A stretch of DNA of 64,000 nt from Methylomonas sp. UP202 (GCF_029910655.1 NZ_CP123897.1:4825547-4889546), one strand, 5' to 3'; counted from the stretch's first letter, positions 9,458 through 19,002 are shown. Notes: generated by a model from the sequence alone, not told the origin. Numbers and translations are program-made.

Positions 9458-10999
9458 CTATTTTAATAGCTCGAATATCATTATTCCAAGATAGCTTGAA
9501 ATAAAAATCAAAAATGTAGCAATCAACACCCAGTCGACGTTATTGGACTGATTTATACCTTGAGAAGTTAAGGAAACACTCCCCAAAGAAGGCAACCCCG
9601 TCACCAAACGAACCTGTCTGGCTGACATAAATACCGGCCGAATAAAATATATCAAAAAGGCCACTCCGAAGCCCACCACCACAGACACTACTAAAACCAA
9701 AGAGTAAAACAATTTCCTATTAGGGAAGCTAGGCTTGTCAGGCTTGCTAGGAGGATCGGCGATTTTAAATTTGAGCCTAGAAGTCTGATCATCAACACGC
9801 TCTGTAATATGAGCTTGCTCACGCCGCTCTAATAACTCGGAGTACTTATGACTAATAGTCTCATAATCACGATTCAAATTTTTCATTTCAGTTTCAATTG
9901 TAAGACGCTCATTTAGACCCTCTTGCAACTTATTAATTCTAGACTGAATCGAGTCTACAAGCGACTGGTTGGAAGCAACCTCGGCAGCTGCGTTATCCAA
10001 ACCCATTTTTAAAGCTTGAACATAGGGATTTGCCATCTTATCAGCCCCTAAAGCAGCTCCTCCCACCCCCGGCTCCTCAACTGGAGCTTTTGCTGCCTTA
10101 GCCTCTTCCTCCTGTTTCTTGAGTTGTTCAACTAGCTTATCGATTTCAAGTATCTCTGGATGCCTTTCAGTGTATTTCAGGAGCAGTTCTGTTCGTTTAT
10201 CTTTTAAGGATTCGATTCTTGCATTATCAGCAGAAACCTCTTGACTAGCCGTAGGCATACCCCAATCCTCATCCGAGTCTTGAACATCAACCACCTGTTC
10301 CGCTAGTACGCTTTTTCGTGAAAGCGCCTGCTGTAAAGCCGTATTCGCTTCTTGCAATTGCTCCTTCAACTTTTGCAGCATTTGGAATTGATCGGACTCA
10401 TTTAGCAAATCTAAATTTACTCTCTTGAATTCCTCCTTAGCCTTTTCAGCGTCTTGCAACCGTATTTCGTAATCACGAATTTGTTGTTCAATAAACCGCT
10501 GAGCATCACTTGCATCAGCCATCGCCTTACCTTCAGTTTGCTCTGAAAAGACGGTCAAAACAGCCTGAACGACGCTTTTAGCAACCTCGGGATCCTGAGA
10601 AGTGTATGCGATATCGAAGATATCCCCTCGCCCACCAGTTATCGTTATATCTTTTTTAAGATTTTCAATGAGCTCGGTAGCAGCTGCAGATTCGTTTTCA
10701 GAGCGCGACAATTGAGACAACTCAATGATTTTCTCTAAATTTGGCCGAGTAAACATAAGTTGCTGAATAATGCGAATTAACGCCGAGATGTCCGGCTCTA
10801 CCACCATCCCTCGCATTAAAGGGCGAATTACCGTAGCCGAATCGATATGGACTTTCGCCTTTGACTCGAATTTATCCGGCATAAAAAAAACGTATGCCCA
10901 AGCGACTAAAGAAACAAACAAAGCAAGTATGATTGCCAGACGCTTATACTTCAATGTCCCTTTCAAATAAAAATATACTTCTGAAAGTTCTTGTTGCAT
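9458..10999 (-). CDS. XrtA-associated polysaccharide chain-length determinant (Wzz-type)
   Basis: A 513-residue inner-membrane polysaccharide co-polymerase. TM1 lies near residues 19-38 (AIILALFVSLVAWAYVFFM), followed by the Wzz motif DKFESKAKVHIDSATVI. A long periplasmic coiled-coil region spans roughly residues 150-410. The Pro-rich IADPPSKPDKPSFPNR precedes TM2 (SLVLVVSVVVGFGVAFLIYF). A third hydrophobic stretch closes the protein (VLIATFLIFISSYLGIMIF). It matches the exosortase-associated chain-length family (TIGR03007 type) and is the membrane partner of the adjacent tyrosine kinase, 24 nt downstream. Confidence 0.93.
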   Translation of the reverse strand: MQQELSEVYFYLKGTLKYKRLAIILALFVSLVAWAYVFFMPDKFESKAKVHIDSATVIRPLMRGMVVEPDISALIRIIQQLMFTRPNLEKIIELSQLSRSENESAAATELIENLKKDITITGGRGDIFDIAYTSQDPEVAKSVVQAVLTVFSEQTEGKAMADASDAQRFIEQQIRDYEIRLQDAEKAKEEFKRVNLDLLNESDQFQMLQKLKEQLQEANTALQQALSRKSVLAEQVVDVQDSDEDWGMPTASQEVSADNARIESLKDKRTELLLKYTERHPEILEIDKLVEQLKKQEEEAKAAKAPVEEPGVGGAALGADKMANPYVQALKMGLDNAAAEVASNQSLVDSIQSRINKLQEGLNERLTIETEMKNLNRDYETISHKYSELLERREQAHITERVDDQTSRLKFKIADPPSKPDKPSFPNRKLFYSLVLVVSVVVGFGVAFLIYFIRPVFMSARQVRLVTGLPSLGSVSLTSQGINQSNNVDWVLIATFLIFISSYLGIMIFELLK

Positions 11000-11046
11000 A
11001 TCAAACAGCCATGACTAAGTAATAAAAATCAAACGTTTCTAGGGAC

Positions 11047-11715
11047 TTAAAAATAAGCATCCGGGATTATTAATATGTCACCAGGCATCATCAAAACATT
11101 AGCGGATAAATCTGCATCATCAATCAGGTCGTCAATTCTAACCCCGTAAGATTTCAACTCTCCATTGAAGTTACGAATGACAGTAGATCTATTGCCATCG
11201 GCATATTGGTTAAGTCCGATTTGGATAACAACATCCAGTAAACTCATTCCTCGCTCGTAGGGAATTGTTTTCCCTTGGTATCGCCCAATACCCCCACCTG
11301 TTCCGCCGCCCCCTCCACCAGATCCACTGCCGCCAGAAGAACCTCCACCGATTCTGCCGATCACTCGAATTTGTTGGGTATTGACTCCCTTAAAACCCGA
11401 AACCATGACGACTACTTGCGGGCTTTTCACATAGGTCGCTAGAACTTTCTCAATTTCTCTTGCAAGTTCGAACGGAGTTTTACCGTTAGCCAACAACTCC
11501 TCAACTAAAGGAACTGTGATTTTACCATCTGGCCTGACAACCGCAGAAGTCGACAACTCAGGGTTACCCCAAACAAAAATATTAACGCTATCCCCAGGTC
11601 CAACTTGATATGTATAATCAGACGCTTGCTGAACGTCCTCCAACATTGGCTGAGAACATCCAGCATTGAGAAATAGCAAAACAGCAAATCCAACAGTATT
11701 GAAAAACCTATTCAT
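11047..11715 (-). CDS. Polysaccharide export outer-membrane lipoprotein (Wza-like), XrtA associated
   Basis: A 222-residue secreted lipoprotein. The signal peptide ends in a lipobox LNAGC with the lipidated Cys at residue 20. The polysaccharide export domain begins YQVGPGDSVNIFVWGNPELSTSAVVRPDGKITVPLV, the standard Poly_export motif, followed by one SLBB-like domain ending in MMPGDILIIPDAYF. It forms the outer-membrane exit channel for the polymer. Residues of about 122-144, inside the SLBB-like region, are almost only Gly and Ser, an insertion I do not expect in the family (TIGR03027 type). It sits between the TPR lipoprotein and the chain-length gene. Confidence 0.93.
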   Translation of the reverse strand: MNRFFNTVGFAVLLFLNAGCSQPMLEDVQQASDYTYQVGPGDSVNIFVWGNPELSTSAVVRPDGKITVPLVEELLANGKTPFELAREIEKVLATYVKSPQVVVMVSGFKGVNTQQIRVIGRIGGGSSGGSGSGGGGGGTGGGIGRYQGKTIPYERGMSLLDVVIQIGLNQYADGNRSTVIRNFNGELKSYGVRIDDLIDDADLSANVLMMPGDILIIPDAYF

Positions 11716-11736
11716 TTCAGCGCCCGATAATTTCCA

Positions 11737-14175
11737 TTATTTATGTTCTAGTTCACTCAAAATCTTTCTCGCGTCGCTTTGCCCAGCAAACTCACGCCCT
11801 AATTTCTCGGACAGAGCAATAGCTTGCTTCAATTCGGATATTGCTGTCGCTTTGTTTCCAACTTTTGCGTGAGCAACCCCTAGATGATATCTTAGCTCTG
11901 GCATCTTGGGTTCCTTCAACACCAATTGTCCGAGCAGTTGCAATCCGAGATCGGTTTTTCCGATTTTAACCAAAGACCACGCGTACGTATCTTTAAAATA
12001 AGTATTTTCAACATCTTTTAACCTTTCAGCGAGTTGAGCCCCCTTATCCACTTCCTCAGAGTTAGGTGATTCAATCAGAAGAGCCGCCAGATTATTCACT
12101 ACCATCATAGAATCGGGAAATTTCTCCAATAACTTACTATAAAGTCGCTTAGCGCTTGCAAAATCCCTGAGCTGCTCATAAACAGCCCCTAGCGACATCG
12201 ACAACTGAATGCTATCCGGATTGGCTTCCAACCCTCTTAAGAGAATATCTTTGGCAATTGCAATGTCCTTGTGTAACGAGGCTTCGATTCTTGCCAAGGA
12301 TTGATACAATGGCACAGCATTCGGAAATCGCTTCAGTTGTTCGTTTATAAAATTTTTAGCTTTAGCCGAGTCGTTGTTCGCAACATAAAAGTCAGACAAA
12401 ACACTCGCAATAGCAATATTACCTAAATGTTTCGAATAGTGATCCTCTAAAAAATCTTGCGCTTTTCTAGGTTCGTTTATTGCAGCATAGACCTTAACCA
12501 AGTTTATCATCGAGTTGAGATGATCGGGAGACTCAATCAACACAGACTTATATAACTCAGCCGCGGATTGAAATTGTTTTTTCCCCTGCATTACCGTTGC
12601 CTGTAAATAGAGCGGAATTGCTTTATTTTTAGAAAGCAGTGCAACACGCTGAACGACCTCTTGCGCTTCGTCTAATCGCCCTTCCGACACATCTGCTTCT
12701 ACCATGGCAATCAGAAATAGGATTTGGTTTGGTTTGGCTTTAATCGCTTTTTCTAAATAGTGCCTAGCAGTATCTCTCTGCCCCGCTTTCATATAGTCTT
12801 CATACACCGGAAAAAATGCTGCAGCATTGGCTGGATTAATATCAAGAGCCAATTTTAAATTCCGATCCGCCTGCTTTCGATCATTTTTCATCGCGTATGC
12901 TTGACCAAGCAATTGATACGCGGAGTCAGCATCCTTTTTTTCCCAAACCAATTTATTTAAAAACTCCAAGGCATCATCAACTTTATTTTCAGAAAGCAAT
13001 AACCTACCGCGTAATAACTTCGCTTCGTAGAAATCTGGTTTTACGGTTAATACTTCGGTCAAGGCTTTATCTACCTCGTCATAGCGCTTATCTCCTAGCG
13101 CCATCTCAGCTATCACAGTTTTTGCAGCTAACCCTAGATCGCTATTTTTTTCCACTGACAGCACGTCTTTCAATCCATTTACACCGGCGTCCCTAAACCC
13201 GGAAGCGATCATCCATTTGGATAACTCAAAGACTGTGTTTTGGTCGTTTTTTGCTGCGCTGGACAATGCAGAGTATTCGGAAACAACTCTGTCTTTTGCT
13301 TTTGCATTTAAAAACTCTAGCAAAACGACTTTTGGTTCTATTTTATCTTTAGAAGCCTCAACAACCTGCCTAAGAACATTTTCAGCCTTATCAAGCTTTC
13401 CTGTCATAGAATACATTGATGCCAGGGTTACCTTGAAATTATCGACATCTGGGTACAACGTCACTAAGGACTCATATTCGGCAACCACTTTCTCAATATC
13501 ATTGCGAGCGGAGTAAGCTTTAATTCGTAACAACCTGAGCGGCAAATTTTCAGGCTTTATGGCTAGGGCTTTTTCAATTAATGACAATACTGAATCAACT
13601 TCCCCTCGTTCGAATGCTAGGGCAGCGCTCAGGGAGATTGCCTCCGGATTTTCCGGCGCGGATTTTAATACAGAGTCGACAATATCGCTTGCTTCCTTAT
13701 ATTTCCCCTCGCGGATGAACGAAGAGGCAAGCAAAATCTGCCCATCAATCTCTGCCGGCTCTTTTTGTAATACATAATTCGCTTGCTCTCTCGCCTTATC
13801 CACCTCACCAAATATTAAACTTATTTTCCCAAGCTTTAATCTCGCTGGAATCATATCCGGAGCCAGCTCAATAGCTTTGGACAAATTTTGCCTCATCGAT
13901 TTTAAGTTATTTTTCTTTTCATCTACGAGAGCCATATAATAATAAGTATCAGCATTACCTGCTTGACTCTGATTAGCGCTTTTAAACTCTAAGAAAGCGG
14001 TGTCTATCTCTCCTTTATCAAACAACTCCTTGCCTTTTTGAAAATGCTCTTTCGCGGCTTCTTCCGGGGATTGACACCCTACTGAAACTAAAATGAGAGT
14101 GGCCAAACATAACGATCTAATTGTTAGCACTCTTGCCGACGGAAAACCCACTTTTATCTCCAAAAATTTCAACAT
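11737..14175 (-). CDS. prsT: TPR lipoprotein PrsT, XrtA/PEP-CTERM system
   Basis: An 812-residue lipoprotein. The signal peptide ends in VSVGC, and the mature protein begins QSPEEAAKEHFQKGKELFDKGEIDTAFLEFKSA, a TPR unit. Tetratricopeptide repeats continue to the C-terminus (for example NPANAAAFFPVYEDYMKAGQRDTARHYLEKAI). This matches the PEP-CTERM system TPR lipoprotein family PrsT (TIGR02917 type), whose members are usually near 900 residues, so this one is slightly short. It is likely periplasmic, anchored to the outer membrane, and scaffolds polymer export. It lies 19 nt after the acyltransferase gene and 21 nt before the export lipoprotein. Confidence 0.92.
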   Translation of the reverse strand: MLKFLEIKVGFPSARVLTIRSLCLATLILVSVGCQSPEEAAKEHFQKGKELFDKGEIDTAFLEFKSANQSQAGNADTYYYMALVDEKKNNLKSMRQNLSKAIELAPDMIPARLKLGKISLIFGEVDKAREQANYVLQKEPAEIDGQILLASSFIREGKYKEASDIVDSVLKSAPENPEAISLSAALAFERGEVDSVLSLIEKALAIKPENLPLRLLRIKAYSARNDIEKVVAEYESLVTLYPDVDNFKVTLASMYSMTGKLDKAENVLRQVVEASKDKIEPKVVLLEFLNAKAKDRVVSEYSALSSAAKNDQNTVFELSKWMIASGFRDAGVNGLKDVLSVEKNSDLGLAAKTVIAEMALGDKRYDEVDKALTEVLTVKPDFYEAKLLRGRLLLSENKVDDALEFLNKLVWEKKDADSAYQLLGQAYAMKNDRKQADRNLKLALDINPANAAAFFPVYEDYMKAGQRDTARHYLEKAIKAKPNQILFLIAMVEADVSEGRLDEAQEVVQRVALLSKNKAIPLYLQATVMQGKKQFQSAAELYKSVLIESPDHLNSMINLVKVYAAINEPRKAQDFLEDHYSKHLGNIAIASVLSDFYVANNDSAKAKNFINEQLKRFPNAVPLYQSLARIEASLHKDIAIAKDILLRGLEANPDSIQLSMSLGAVYEQLRDFASAKRLYSKLLEKFPDSMMVVNNLAALLIESPNSEEVDKGAQLAERLKDVENTYFKDTYAWSLVKIGKTDLGLQLLGQLVLKEPKMPELRYHLGVAHAKVGNKATAISELKQAIALSEKLGREFAGQSDARKILSELEHK

Positions 14176-14194
14176 TATCTAGAAGATTAAAAAA

Positions 14195-14932
14195 TCACTT
14201 GTAAATATTTGCTCTTATCCATTGGTACAGCTCCTTTAATTCGGGATGCATATTTTCCAACGCTGACTGAGTCGTTATAAAATAAGGAGCGCGAATACCG
14301 TGATAGTCAATGTCTTTGCCGACTCTTTGAAAATGAATACCGGACTTCCCCATCATTCTTGGCAAGAACGGCTCCATCATCGCGAATACGTTGGTCTTTT
14401 CGACCATCTCAGTCAATACCGTGGCGGCAAAAAAACACGCCACCGCAATTGAGGAAAATGTTCGTTGTTCCTGGGGCGAAAATTGGAAGCCATTTATTTC
14501 GCCAAATCGCGTCAAGGTTTCACCACTCCGACGTCTGAACGCGCCATCTACAGCCAATCTTGAAATTTCGCAGACAGAGTGTCGATCTAACTTCATAGCG
14601 TCAATCATTTCAACATTGAGGCTTTCACTACAATAGCGTTCGAACGGCAACGGAGACGTCATTCTATCGCCATCCGCAGGCACCAACCTTACACATCCGG
14701 CCGGCATGCCGCTCTCCTTGTGAGTAATTAGACAATGTAACGAAGACTTATCGTAATCATCCATTTCCATCTGATCCGGGAAATGATCAGTCGATTCATA
14801 TTTGAACTCTTCACAATAAACACGATATCTAATTCTGTAGACCAAATCCTTTTGCTCTGCCTGATCCGCAAGCGCAACCGAAAAAAATCGACTGAAACTT
14901 TCTGCAACAGATACCTTGTTTCCAGGCTCCAT
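14195..14932 (-). CDS. PEP-CTERM/exosortase system-associated acyltransferase
   Basis: A GNAT-fold protein of about 245 residues resembling N-acyl amino acid / N-acylhomoserine lactone synthases. Seen motifs are YRIRYRVYCEEFKYE near the N-terminus, MPAGCVRLVPAD, and ISRLAVDGAFRRRSGE followed by a hydrophobic core FSSIAVACFFAATVLTEM. This is the exosortase-associated acyltransferase family (TIGR03694 type). It may acylate an amino acid or sugar used by the locus; the product is unknown. I favour the ATG at 14932, which has AGAGG 5 nt upstream. The frame extends to a GTG at 14965, only 2 nt after the preceding gene, but without a ribosome site. Confidence 0.9.
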   Translation of the reverse strand: MEPGNKVSVAESFSRFFSVALADQAEQKDLVYRIRYRVYCEEFKYESTDHFPDQMEMDDYDKSSLHCLITHKESGMPAGCVRLVPADGDRMTSPLPFERYCSESLNVEMIDAMKLDRHSVCEISRLAVDGAFRRRSGETLTRFGEINGFQFSPQEQRTFSSIAVACFFAATVLTEMVEKTNVFAMMEPFLPRMMGKSGIHFQRVGKDIDYHGIRAPYFITTQSALENMHPELKELYQWIRANIYK

Positions 14933-14967
14933 CATTTCCTCTCGTTTAAAAGCGCGATCCGTCACGC

Positions 14968-15441
14968 TTAAAGATACTTGTCGATGTCATGCGCCTTAAT
15001 TCCCCATACCAAAAGATGTTCTATTCTTTCATTTGCTAAGGTTAAACGATTGGACATACTTTGAAACAATGCCTTGAGAAAAAGGTACCCCTGAACAGGG
15101 TGGTCATCCAAATAGACGCTTAGCATATCGCTACGCACTTCCAGCAAGGAAATATCGGTCAACGCGACGACCGATGCCGTGCGCTCCCTCGGCCCATACA
15201 AACAAACATCCCCGAAAACCGCGCCTTCAGGCAAATCGCACAAACCAGGCGAAATGCGGCGATTTTCGTCAAGCTCCGCCCCGCCTAGCACTCGAACTGT
15301 CCCACTCTCGAGATAAAAAAGGGAGTTACCCTCGTCACCTTTTCGAATGATCGTTTCACCGGCTTTCTCGTCAAACCTACGCCAAGCGATGCCTTCTTGA
15401 AATTTGGAATCCGCTAGCAAGTCGTGGATTATTTGTTTCAT
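14968..15441 (-). CDS. Cyclic nucleotide-binding domain protein (CRP/FNR-type effector domain, no DNA-binding domain)
   Basis: A 157-residue protein made of one cNMP-binding fold. GETIIRKGDEGNSLFYLESGTVRVL is the beta-roll start and LPEGAVFGDVCLYGPRERTASVVALTDISLLEV contains the phosphate-binding cassette, with Arg and Thr in the expected RTA arrangement. The C-terminal helix (MSNRLTLANERIEHLLVWGIK) is where a CRP would continue into a helix-turn-helix, but the protein stops there. It is the first gene of the minus-strand exopolysaccharide operon, divergent from prsK. It may sense a nucleotide second messenger and act on another protein; this is inference. Confidence 0.85.
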   Translation of the reverse strand: MKQIIHDLLADSKFQEGIAWRRFDEKAGETIIRKGDEGNSLFYLESGTVRVLGGAELDENRRISPGLCDLPEGAVFGDVCLYGPRERTASVVALTDISLLEVRSDMLSVYLDDHPVQGYLFLKALFQSMSNRLTLANERIEHLLVWGIKAHDIDKYL

Positions 15442-15522
15442 GTCGCCGTCTGTCTAAGCCTAGCTACCTATGCACAAGCATAAGACCCATTCAATGCAAA
15501 ACATACCACCAAAATATCGACG

Positions 15523-15536
15523 TATAATCATATAAT
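15523..15536 (+). promoter_or_regulatory. Tandem TATAAT boxes directly upstream of prsK
   Basis: Two perfect TATAAT hexamers occupy 15523-15528 and 15531-15536, the second abutting the prsK ATG. No Shine-Dalgarno is visible before that ATG and I see no good -35 hexamer. The first box could be a -10 element giving a nearly leaderless transcript. The 95-nt divergent region must also hold the promoter for the minus-strand operon. Confidence 0.35.
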
Positions 15537-17627
15537 ATGGAAAACTACATCTATGTCAGCTACCTGAGCGCCACCGTCGCTTACGCACTACTGCTCGGCT
15601 ACTCTATTCTGAGGAAACCAAAGCACCTTCCCTTTATGTTTGCGGCACTTTCATCCTTATTATGGTGCGCACGAACCACTATAACAACATCGAATAGCTA
15701 TTATTTTTATGCCGATACCCTTAGCTATGAAACGGTCCGCAATTTCGCGTGGTTCGTCCTCTTAGGTTCTCTACTATTCCAACAACGACACCAACGCACC
15801 TTATCTCTATTGAGGTCTAAAACAGCGCGGCTTGCGTCGCTTTTGACCCTCTTCATCCTTAGTATAGAGAGTTTTCCAGATTACCAGGACTTCCTGAGAG
15901 AGTCTTTCGATTTCGATCCCAGATTTGTAGCGCATGTAGTGTTCGCGGTATTCGGTCTGATCCTAGTGGAGCAACTGTATCGTAGCACACCGCTGAAGCA
16001 ACGCTGGAACATAAAGTTCTTGTGTGTCAGCTTAGGTGCATTGTTTGCGGTTGACCTCCTTCTTTTTAGCAAATCATTGCTGTTCAATCAGTTAGATTTT
16101 TCACTTTGGCAGTCCAGAGGCATCATTAACGCGATTTTGACGCCCTTCTTAGCCATTACGTTACCTCGTCTTCAATTTCCGGACTCGAACACCGAGCTTA
16201 CCGTTCCCAGAAAATCGGTTTTTCACTCCACCATTCTGTTTGGATGCGGTATCTACCTGATTTTAATGTCATTTGCTGGATTTTATATTAAGCACGCCAA
16301 CGAAAAATGGGGAGAAACCGCTCAAACACTGTTCATTTTTCTTGCCATTATTCTTCTGATTATTCCATTTACTTCAGGAAAAATGCGCGCGCTGTTCAAG
16401 ATCTACTTCAGCAAGCATTTTTTTCACTACAGCTACGACTATCGTGAAGAATGGTTGAAAATTTCCAAATCCCTGGCGAAACTGGAATCCATAGAGGAAC
16501 TAAAGCTTTTTATTATCAACACCTTAACCGACCTTGTTGAAAGCGCTGGCGGCGGGTTGTGGCTAAAAAACGACCAAGGCCAATTTTTTCTTGCTGCGGA
16601 ACAAAATTTGAAGCTAACGCCACAGGAATTGGAATATTTGCACCATTTGGAAGATCTGCCCGAGTACCTTACCAACAAACAATGGGTCATTGATTTTTTT
16701 GAACTGGCTCACGCCCCTGAAGTATACGATGATATCGATCTGTCGCCCTGGTGCTACGAGGACAGTCAGGTCTGGCTGATCGTTCCGCTGTTTCACATGA
16801 ACAAATTGGAGGCATTCGCGGTTTTAACGCAAGCCCGCGTGCCAAGAAAGCTCGATTGGGAAGACCATGACCTACTGAAGACCGTTGGCATGCAACTAGC
16901 CAACGCTCTGGCGTTGAGTCGCGCTAGCGAAGAGCTGGTTAGCAGTCGCCAATTTGAAACCTATCACCGTTTGTCGGCTTATCTAGTTCACGATCTTAAG
17001 AATGTCGGCGCGCAAATCGGCTTGATTGTAAAAAATGCTGCCAAACACAAACATAATCCGGCGTTTTTTGACGACACTATCGACACGCTCAACAATGTTT
17101 CCGACAAAATTCAGCATATAGTCGAGCAACTTAAACAAGGCGAAAATAAAGTCAGCACACTTGTTTTGGTAGACCTGGTCGACGTGATTCGCCAAATTAT
17201 CGCCAGTAACATCAACCCGATTTCGGTAAGTCTGAGCACGACTCTGACCGAGTGCCTGGTAAAAACCGACCAAATCAAGGTCTCTAACGTGTTAGCGAAT
17301 CTGATTCAAAATGCTCAAGATGCTTCTAACGGAAAGGGCGACAAAGTAGAGCTTGAATTAACCAAAGACCCTGACTATGCTGTGATAAAAATTATTGATA
17401 ACGGTAGCGGAATGGATCAGCGATTTATCGCTGAACGACTCTTCAAACCATTCGACACCACCAAAGGGAATGCCGGCATGGGCATTGGGGCGTACGAAGC
17501 GCGCGATTATGTTTTAAAAAGCGGAGGCCAGCTTCAAGTTGACAGCACGCCCGGAGTCGGCACCACGTTTACGATTTACCTACCATTAGCAAAGCGGGTT
17601 TCCGCTCAACCAGGGCATAATGACTGA
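15537..17627 (+). CDS. prsK: PEP-CTERM system histidine kinase PrsK
   Basis: A 696-residue membrane histidine kinase. About eight hydrophobic segments fill the first 290 residues (for example VSYLSATVAYALLLGYSIL, AHVVFAVFGLILVEQLY). A GAF-like region spans about 310-450. The phosphoacceptor lies in YLVHDLKNVGAQ (His485), followed by the N box NLIQNAQDA, G1 DNGSGM and G2 MGIGAYEAR of the HATPase domain. This layout is that of PrsK (TIGR02916 type), partner of PrsR. It probably senses envelope or polymer status and controls exosortase-linked genes. Its stop overlaps the prsR start by 8 nt, so kinase and regulator are translationally coupled. Confidence 0.94.
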   Translation: MENYIYVSYLSATVAYALLLGYSILRKPKHLPFMFAALSSLLWCARTTITTSNSYYFYADTLSYETVRNFAWFVLLGSLLFQQRHQRTLSLLRSKTARLASLLTLFILSIESFPDYQDFLRESFDFDPRFVAHVVFAVFGLILVEQLYRSTPLKQRWNIKFLCVSLGALFAVDLLLFSKSLLFNQLDFSLWQSRGIINAILTPFLAITLPRLQFPDSNTELTVPRKSVFHSTILFGCGIYLILMSFAGFYIKHANEKWGETAQTLFIFLAIILLIIPFTSGKMRALFKIYFSKHFFHYSYDYREEWLKISKSLAKLESIEELKLFIINTLTDLVESAGGGLWLKNDQGQFFLAAEQNLKLTPQELEYLHHLEDLPEYLTNKQWVIDFFELAHAPEVYDDIDLSPWCYEDSQVWLIVPLFHMNKLEAFAVLTQARVPRKLDWEDHDLLKTVGMQLANALALSRASEELVSSRQFETYHRLSAYLVHDLKNVGAQIGLIVKNAAKHKHNPAFFDDTIDTLNNVSDKIQHIVEQLKQGENKVSTLVLVDLVDVIRQIIASNINPISVSLSTTLTECLVKTDQIKVSNVLANLIQNAQDASNGKGDKVELELTKDPDYAVIKIIDNGSGMDQRFIAERLFKPFDTTKGNAGMGIGAYEARDYVLKSGGQLQVDSTPGVGTTFTIYLPLAKRVSAQPGHND

Positions 17628-18987
17628 ATCCAAACTTCTACTGATCGTCGAAGACGATCCAGGCCTGCAAAAACAACTGAAATGGAGTCTAGAACAGTAC
17701 GAAATAGTACTGGCAAGCAACCGCGACGAAGCGATCGCGGCTTTGCGCCGCCATACCCCTAGCGTCGTTACTCTCGACCTTGGTTTGCCACCAGACCCCA
17801 CCAATGCGAGCGAAGGCATCGCCACGCTACAGGAAATGTTGGCACTAGCGCCTTCGACCAAAATTATCGTCGTGACCGGAAACGACGATCGAAACAACGC
17901 GATTCAAGCCGTTGCGTTAGGCGCTTACGATTTTTATCAAAAACCGATAGACCCCGACGTGCTCGGACTGATAATCGAACGAGCTTTTCAACTAGACGCG
18001 CTGGAGCGCGGTTATCAGGAACTGAAACAACAAAAACCACTGCACGGAATCATCGCCACTAGCCCGCAAATGCAATCGGTGTTGCGGATGGTGGAAAAAG
18101 TGGCACCGACGCAAGCAACCGTACTCTTGCTGGGCGAAAGCGGCACCGGTAAGGAAGTCTTGGCGAGGACGGTGCATAGACTCAGCGCGCGCGCCGACCA
18201 ACCGTTCGTCGCGGTGAATTGTGCCGCGATTCCGGAAACGCTGTTGGAAAGCGAATTGTTCGGGTACGAAAAAGGCGCATTCACCGGCGCGGTCGCTCAA
18301 ACCAAGGGTAAAATTGAATACGCACAGGGCGGGACTTTTTTTCTCGACGAAATCGGCGACCTGCCGTTCGCTTTGCAGGCCAAACTTTTGCGGTTCATAC
18401 AGGAGCGGGTCATTGAACGACTCGGCGGCCGGAAGGAAATCCCGGTAGACGTCCGCATTATCTGCGCCACCCACCGTCATCTACCCGATTTAATCGAACA
18501 AGGTCAGTTCCGTAGCGATTTGTATTACCGCCTTAGCGAAATTGCAGTCGACATTCCGCCGTTGCGTAAGCGAGAAGGCGACATCATCGCTATCGCCACC
18601 GCCTTGCTGCAACGCTACTGTCGCGAAAACAGCCGGAAGGAAAAGCATTTCTCGCAGGACGCGGCACAAGCGCTCGAAGCCTACCTTTGGCCGGGAAATA
18701 TTCGGGAGATGGAAAACAAAATCAAACGCGCGGTGATTTTGTCGGACAGCAATTTCGTCACCGCCGAGGAACTACAACTCGGATCGACAACCGACAAGTC
18801 CATGCCCCTAAATCTGAAAGCGGTCAGAGAGGCGGCTGAAACCGTCGCGATCAACCGTGCACTGTCCTATACCGACCATAACGTTTCCGAGGCAGCGAAA
18901 CTGTTGGGCGTCACTCGGCCCACGCTGTACGGATTGTTCGAAAAATACGGAATTCCGATCTCGGCCCGCAACCAGAGCGACGACTAG
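17620..18987 (+). CDS. prsR: PEP-CTERM system sigma-54 response regulator PrsR
   Basis: A 455-residue NtrC-type activator. The receiver domain holds the phosphoacceptor Asp53 (VVTLDLGLPP). The AAA+ domain has Walker A GESGTGKE at about 172-179 and the sigma-54 contact loop GAFTGA at about 219-224. Walker B is GGTFFLDEIGDLP. A Fis-type helix-turn-helix ends the protein (NVSEAAKLLGVTRPTLYGLFEKYGI). It should activate sigma-54 promoters of exopolysaccharide or PEP-CTERM genes when phosphorylated by PrsK. I found no convincing GG-N10-GC promoter beside the locus, so its local targets are open. Confidence 0.95.
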   Translation: MTESKLLLIVEDDPGLQKQLKWSLEQYEIVLASNRDEAIAALRRHTPSVVTLDLGLPPDPTNASEGIATLQEMLALAPSTKIIVVTGNDDRNNAIQAVALGAYDFYQKPIDPDVLGLIIERAFQLDALERGYQELKQQKPLHGIIATSPQMQSVLRMVEKVAPTQATVLLLGESGTGKEVLARTVHRLSARADQPFVAVNCAAIPETLLESELFGYEKGAFTGAVAQTKGKIEYAQGGTFFLDEIGDLPFALQAKLLRFIQERVIERLGGRKEIPVDVRIICATHRHLPDLIEQGQFRSDLYYRLSEIAVDIPPLRKREGDIIAIATALLQRYCRENSRKEKHFSQDAAQALEAYLWPGNIREMENKIKRAVILSDSNFVTAEELQLGSTTDKSMPLNLKAVREAAETVAINRALSYTDHNVSEAAKLLGVTRPTLYGLFEKYGIPISARNQSDD

Positions 18988-19002
18988 CCTCCTCAGGCAA
19001 GC

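Noticed and set aside
15442-15536. Sigma-54 promoter for the minus-strand exopolysaccharide operon (TGGTATGTTTTGCA)
   Set aside because: GG to GC spacing is 8 or 11 nt, not 10, and the -24 box is poor.
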